Shown: in pieces, positions 58,778 through 64,000 of the stretch
Layout of the letters: each line of letters starts with the position of its first letter
How positions within the stretch are numbered: position 1 is the first letter of the stretch
The notes under the pieces: generated by a model
What the model was told of the DNA's origin: nothing
The model's database searches: none
What the model saw: only the letters and a program-made list of their open reading frames with translations
Assembly: GCA_000711775.1 (NCBI GenBank)
Contig: ARYC01000255.1
Coordinates: 62,001-126,000, forward strand
Direction: 5' to 3'
Length of the DNA: 64,000 nt
Source of the DNA: Oxytricha trifallax
Lineage: Eukaryota > Ciliophora > Spirotrichea > Sporadotrichida > Oxytrichidae
Translations under genes and position numbers: made by a program

Positions 58778-60221
58778 TCACTCAAAATGCACTTTAGGAT
58801 CATGTGGTTGAGGTCTGAAGTTTATCTTACTTAACCACAACTCTATCTGCTCTATTGATATGTCTGATCTTGAGTTTGGTTTAATTATTATTGACTCTGC
58901 CATTTGTTTCATTGATTGAGATACTCTTGTTTTGTCAATAAATTGCTTTATTCTTTGTTTAGCATCCTTCTCGCATCTTGTAGAGTAGTATTCATTGCGA
59001 GGCATATCGCACTCTATTATTATTGCTGCTAAAGCCCACACATCCCACTAAAAGTCTCCATCTCTCCAGTCTTCTCTTTCTGGATAGTACCCTTGCGTTC
59101 TCATTACAGTTCCAAGCCTTGATACTTCCACTCTTTTAGTTCTGTTGAAATCGTTTATTGCTACTCTTACAGGTGAGAAGTTTATCATTATATTTTATGG
59201 CTTCAAATCTCTGTGAAAACACCCTAACTTATGAAGATCTTTAATACCTAATACGGTCTGAGTTACTATTTATCCAAGTTACTTATGATTCCTTTGATCT
59301 GTTATGAAATCTCTTAGGGTCATTTCATAGAGTGGAAGTCTGAAAGCAACATGATCCTTGGCAAGGAGAACAGCATCTAGCTTGATTAAGTAACTACACT
59401 CTTTAAACTTTGCTTGAGTGAGTACTTGATACTCATTTGTAAACTCCATCTAATATTTATCATCACTTAAGAGATAGTTGAAGGGATACACCTTGTATGC
59501 GTATTGATGATCATTGATAACTTTTTTATCAAAGGAGTCTTCTAACATTAGGTAGCTTTATAGAGAAGTATCTAGGTAAATTTAAGCAATAACCGGTATT
59601 TTCTTGTATTGAATCTTGATCATAATTTTTGTTATTTCAGAGGTCAGTTGGTTGCGTGCCTTCCTAACGTACTCTAACTCTCTTGCTTATTCAGGCACTA
59701 CGACCTTAGAATATTCCCTCGCTTTTCTTTTGTTGAGAAGCTTCAGCTCAACTTCATGATTCTCAACTTCTATATCTTTCTTGTGAGCTTTTAATAGATG
59801 CTTCTTCAAGTCTCTTGTATGAGAGTATTGCTTAGGCACTCAAAGCAGTCAAACTTTCCATCTATTTTCTCATGCTTTAAGTATACAGTGGGTTTGGCTT
59901 CTCTATGCTCTTTTTTATGTCTGTCCCAGCTTGATTTATGAGCAAAATCTCTCTCACATAGCTCACAAAAATAGAATTCAACTTCTTTAATTTGTATAGG
60001 AATTTCATTAATACTTTTCTCCTCCTCTCTGTCTTCCTCACACTTGTTTGCCATTTTTTATTATTAATAACTATTTTAATAACAGAGACCTCAAGTGATA
60101 GCTCTGGTAGTTGCTTATGAGAGTTCATCTTACAGCTATCACACTTTTTATTGACGCAAAAGAGAAGTCTCATTTAGTTTGATGGAAGGTCTTTTGTTTT
60201 TCTTAAAATTTTAGCGCTCAT
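58778..60221 (-). pseudogene. TBE zinc-finger/kinase (57-kDa-type) ORF with frameshifts
   Basis: ATG 60221 gives MSAKILRKTKDLPSNQ. Then C2H2 fingers: YFCELCERDFAHKSSWDRHK, and a second with Cys pair CFEC and HLLKAH, broken by a one-base shift at about 59826. Another frame change is needed near 60050. The kinase-like half is complete: YEMTLRDFITDQR, LGCFHRDLKPQNIM, VAINDFNRTKR and FQWDVWALAAIII, ending VHFE-UGA. HRDLKPxN is kept but DFG is DFN. TBE 57-kDa proteins are known to join zinc fingers and a kinase-like domain; their role is unknown. Confidence 0.78.
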
Positions 60222-60691
60222 TTTTAAGTTTCAATTTAAAATTATAAAACTGCTCTATAACTGAGAGCTTATATGAGAGCTTTCCAAGCTACAATTTTCA
60301 AGGGAAGTTTTAAGAGTATAAGAGAAGATATATGAGTGCTAAGAGACGAACCAGCTCTAAATATAGGTGAGAAAGTAATCATTTTAACTTTCAATAATAA
60401 GATGATTATAGCACGTACCAATTTAGGAGGTGCACCTAATTAAGTACTAGCATTTTAGAAGCTGCTCCTAATTAAATACGTACCAATTTAAATTTAAAAA
60501 TATGGAACTATAACAGTAGAAATTGATATCAATCTCTCAAGTTTGAAACCAGTTCTCAAAACATTCTCCATATCCTTCTTAGAGGTTAACCTCCTATAGG
60601 ATGCCCATATTTAATAGTAAGTTTTAAAGAGATATATAATTGAAATCAATAAACTTAAATTTGAAAATCATTTCTTAGATCTGTAAACAAG

Positions 60692-61479
60692 ATGGAGCAA
60701 ATGAAGGATGTAATGAAAATAGTGCAAGCACAAGAATTGATTCAAAGATTTAGAAGCAAGGAGGATTTGCATCGCTACCTGGTGCAGCAAAGTAATAAAC
60801 TAATAGTAGCTAATCTTTATTATGTAGTTGGTTTGTTCCTGCCAACGATGGAAGGTACTAAAATTTCATTTCTAAGAGCGATACTCTGCGAAGAGAAGAA
60901 AGCATTAAAAACTTAAGATGTAAAGTTTGCAGAGATTCCAGACTATCCAGAAATCTCAGTGACTAACTTATATGATGATGCTATGAATGACCCAGAGGTT
61001 TCGCAGTCCCTGCCTACTAAGAAGCAGTTGTCAAATAAACTTTCTGAAAGAAACTATTTCTTTGGCATAATTGCAACAATTAAAGGTGATTACTTGAAAG
61101 AAATTATTCAAGAATCTCATAAGAAAAGGTACAGCATCTCTTCAGAAGATAAGGACAAACAAGGGATCAAGATAAGTGAGAGCTGGCTATCAGAGCTGCA
61201 GAAGCACCCTTATATTTCAAGTAAGATTTGTAGCTTAACTCTTTAGAAAAATCTGGTACTGGCATCTTCTTGATGAAGGAATAGAGCAAGCTTCACAGAG
61301 AGCGAAAGTCGCAGACAAAGTATGAAGTTAGCAAGAGACTTTATTCAAATATTTAGCCTCCAGAGTCAATGAACATAGATGCTGGAGCTGGCAGCAAGAG
61401 AAGAAACCTAGGCCCAAGCAAGCCTTAAGAGGAAGAAAAGAAAGAGAAGCCAGCTCCCTCTAAAGAATTTTAAATGTGA
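60692..61479 (+). CDS. TBE accessory (22-kDa-type) protein, intact with intron
   Basis: ATG 60692 opens MEQMKDVMKIVQAQELIQRF, RSKEDLHRYLVQQ, IPDYPEISVTNLYDDAM, LSNKLSERNYFFGIIATIK. Removal of a 26-nt GT-AG intron (61221-61246) joins HPYISK to KSGTGIFLMKE; the protein ends with a Lys/Glu/Pro-rich tail at UGA 61477-61479. Length after splicing is about 253 residues. The gene is convergent with the transposase, their stops being only 9 bp apart. I recognise no domain. Confidence 0.8.
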
Positions 61480-61488
61480 CTTATATAT

Positions 61489-62553
61489 TCATTAACTTAA
61501 CTACAAAACTTATTTATATACATTCACTCTCCCTTCTTTAGCACACTTTTAAGCCAATTAATTATCTACTCTCTTCGCTGAACTTTTAATAAAGTCTACT
61601 GTATCGATAGGTAGGTCATGCATCAAGTGGTATAGCAGCAGTTTCTTGTAATGACCTTTTAATATACCCCAGTAGAACTCAATTCCATTAAACTATGGAC
61701 TGTAAGGTACGTTGAACACTGGCGTTATTCTTAGTTGTTCATAACTCTTCCTTGTTTCTTTAGTCTTATGAACAGAAAGATTATCAACAAACAGTATAAT
61801 CTCTTATTCAGGGTACTTCTCTCTCAGCTGTTCTAATAACTTTATATACTGCTCTGTCTTAATAGAGCGAGGATGAATAACATATGTTTCTAAACCAGTA
61901 TCCTCACTAATTCCTCCAAGAATTGCCATTGTTTATACCTTGACTTTTTAGTCATAAACTTCTATATTACTATGCCTCTTATACCAAGACTTCTAGATGA
62001 AAGTGTTGAAGGTAAACAAAGCCTCGTCAACATGTATAAACTTAATATTATTCTATTAAGGTCTCTGCATTTAATTATAAATATAATTTAAGTTGTTGTT
62101 GTAAAATGGCAGAGTGAAATCAATCACTCTCTTGATACGATTCACACCTTTGTAAGAGATACCATTTCGTTTATAGATGTTGGCTATAGACTAAGCAGAG
62201 ATCTTCAACTCAGGGAATTGGCGATGAAACATAGTAGCTCGTTGGTCTAAAGAGAAGTGAGCCCAATACTTTAAAGTTTTCTCATTAATAAGATAGTCAA
62301 TATGCTTCTATAGAAACTTTGACTACCTCTTAGGCTTATAATTTAGCTACTATTGCTTTAATTATAGTGCTATAAGACAGTGGGAGCGAACAGTTGACGG
62401 ACTTCGCTTTAAGAGTAGTGCAATAGACTTATAGTTTAGTACTGGTTTGATTTATTCACTATATATATCACATCCATAGCGCAGTTTAATCACTAAATCT
62501 ATATAATCTTCATCATAAATATACCCCAAAAGCTTGTTATTTTAATCTCGCAT
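61489..62553 (-). CDS. TBE transposase (42-kDa, Tc1/mariner-like DD34E), intact
   Basis: ATG 62553 gives MRDQNNKLLGYIYDEDYIDL and an uninterrupted frame of 354 residues to UGA 61489-61491, about 42 kDa as expected for TBE transposase. The N-terminal half has helix-turn-helix features (KSIALLLKRSPSTVRSH; FHRQFPELKISAQSIANIY). The catalytic triad is visible: Asp in FIHVDEALFTF, Asp in ILFVDNLSVHKT and Glu in PYSPQFNGIEFYWG, the last two separated by 34 residues. In Oxytricha such transposases act during genome rearrangement and are expressed in conjugating cells. About 20 in-frame UAA/UAG codons are Gln. Confidence 0.92.
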
Positions 62554-62637
62554 TTAATTAATAACCCCAACCCCTAACAAATTCCCTACAAATCAAAGCA
62601 CTTATAAACCTCATTAAGGGGTTTTGGGGTTTTGAAT

Positions 62638-63551
62638 GGCTTAAAAAATTATATATAATAATTTTCCAAAACTATGGAAAATTAACAAATCATTACGATT
62701 CCTCTTGACTAACATATAACTTTATAAAGAATAGGCTAAATTAAAAATTAAATTCTAAGTTTCCTATATTTTCTAGAAAATTTAACGAGAGCATTTTATT
62801 AATTAATAAGAGTATGTTCAAAATTCACAATTTCTCAAAGACATACATCATTTCATAAATATTTACAAATGTATCAAGACTGGTTTCTTATGAGTAATAA
62901 ATATATTTGCCAAATATTTTTTTAAATAATTACAAATTTTAATTTGGGAAGAAAGTTATTTTATGGTATTATTACAATTTAAAAAAAAACAAGTTTTGAT
63001 ATTGATATCTTATCATTCATTTATTTTAAATAACCGGAAGTCGATTTAATATGGTAATTTAAAAATAAATAATTTATATCTAGTTTTGTAATAAACTTAT
63101 AATTATTGGTGTATAAATATTTATCTATTGCAGCTAAAGTGAACATTAATATAGATCATGACTAAAAATATAAGAAATTTAATAACATTTTGATAAAACG
63201 ATAAGAATTTTAGTTTATACTATGATACAATAAAATATGTCTTTTTATCATTAAATACAATATATTCAATAATTTATAATTGCAGCAGTTATTATATAAT
63301 TGCTTGAAAGATTTACAATATAATACCTCATAATTTGTTTATTTATATAATTGGTAATATCAGATGTATTTTGCTAAAGATACTTTTTATTCAATTACAA
63401 TATAACTTTAAAAAATTATTTTCATATTATGTGCCATATTATCAGTTAAATAAGATAAATATCAATTTTGCGTAAAATCGGAAAATATATTTAGATTTAT
63501 TTTTATTATTAAAATTTCTTGAATAAGATGAAGATTTTTTTGTTGTGATTT
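62638..63551. other. AT-rich interior of the outer TIR element
   Basis: About 900 bases between TBE 3 and the right inverted end at 63.55-63.63 kb. No frame, repeat or RNA that I can support. Confidence 0.4.
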
Positions 63552-63625
63552 TCGGAAAAAATCGCGTAGAAAAAAACAATGATTTGGATTGTAGATTTTT
63601 TGGGGGTCTGAGAGGTCAATTTATT

Positions 63626-63959
63626 TTTCATTAAATTATCATTTAAAAAAATGTGGCTTGGCGTTAATAACAACACTACCTTTTTTCGATTTCAATAGTA
63701 ATTTCTTTAATCTTTTCATCTGTTAGAAATGTTTCTATTTTTTTTAATTCATAATTTTTTTGTTTTAAAAAATTGAAAGAAGCTATAAAGTCTTTGATTC
63801 TATTATAGTAACTATCTTGAAATAGCTATTAAAATATTTGTATAGCTTCTTTTTGTCTTGTTAATTACTAAAGGCTAAAAGATGTAATTTATGGAATTAT
63901 GCTCAGATTAAGTTTAATTTTATCAATAAGTGGTTATTGAGGCTGATTCCCTCCATATT
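63626..63959. other. AT-rich spacer
   Basis: About 330 bases with no supported feature between two mobile elements. Confidence 0.4.
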
Positions 63960-64000
63960 TAAAACCCCAACCCCTAATTGAAGTTTATAAGTGCTTTGAT
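63960..64000 (+). mobile_element. TBE transposon 4, left end only
   Basis: AAAACCCCAACCCCTAATTG followed by AAGTTTATAAGTGCTTTGAT matches the TBE terminal repeat, cut by the window end. The first base appears to be T instead of C. Confidence 0.75.

Larger units (their letters stand above)
58658..62634 (-). mobile_element. TBE transposon 3 (best preserved)
   Basis: Terminal repeats of about 78 bp are nearly identical: CAAAACCCCAAAACCCC, then TTAATGAGGTTTATAAGTG, then TTTGATTTGTAGG. AAT duplicates flank it (58655-58657, 62635-62637). Length 3.98 kb. Transposase reads on the minus strand from the right end, accessory ORF on plus, kinase-type ORF on minus. The intact transposase frame and matching ends suggest a young insertion. 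Confidence 0.92.
57033..63625. mobile_element. TIR element enclosing a MITE and a TBE
   Basis: GACCCCCAAAAATCTGAAAT (57043) and its near complement ending near 63614 continue inwards with CCAAATCATTG on both sides, giving inverted ends of about 55-70 bp. The span of 6.6 kb holds a palindromic MITE (58103-58562) and TBE 3 (58658-62634). The remaining 2.2 kb is AT-rich with no gene that I can support. Confidence 0.55.

Overview
The window looks like germline (micronuclear) DNA of a spirotrich ciliate of the Oxytricha/Stylonychia group. The evidence is threefold. In every conserved gene UAA and UAG read as glutamine and only UGA stops. Known proteins are broken by short AT-rich segments flanked by small direct repeats (pointers), which are internal eliminated sequences (IESs) between macronuclear-destined segments (MDSs). 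Several TBE-type transposons begin with C4A4 telomere-like repeats and carry the three expected TBE genes. IES coordinates below run from the first base of one pointer copy to the base before the other copy.

Layout. 1-4.0 kb: AT-rich, no gene recognised, one imperfect inverted-repeat element. 4.0-37.2 kb: gene-dense macronuclear-destined block: an SR-type splicing factor, a large SFI1-like coiled-coil protein, a small membrane protein, two tandem SLC9B/NHA-type Na+/H+ antiporter paralogues, a scrambled valyl-tRNA synthetase, an MND1-like protein, mitochondrial bS18, RPA2, SF3B3, an unknown membrane protein, U1-C, a tetraspanin-like protein and a mitochondrial Whirly/MRP-like protein. 37.2-64 kb: germline-limited, AT-rich DNA with nested mobile elements: three complete TBEs (42.8-46.9, 50.1-54.5, 58.7-62.6 kb), the start of another at 63.96 kb, TA-targeting MITEs, large palindromic elements and a few orphan coding-like fragments.

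How it fits together. Three splicing proteins (SR, SF3B3, U1-C), RPA2 and an MND1-like protein lie side by side, but in these ciliates neighbouring germline genes normally end up on separate small macronuclear chromosomes, so adjacency says little about function. The valyl-tRNA synthetase has its N-terminal half located beyond its C-terminal end, with a 13-bp exact pointer repeat at the two edges that must be joined. A TA-inserting MITE is itself an IES in the Whirly-like gene. The antiporter paralogues share two IES positions and differ at five others, one shared IES having grown by insertion of a SINE-like retroposon.

Of the three complete TBEs, only the one at 58.7-62.6 kb has an intact transposase frame; its kinase-type gene is frameshifted and the other two TBEs are more decayed. 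All calls are from reading the sequence alone; no searches were run.
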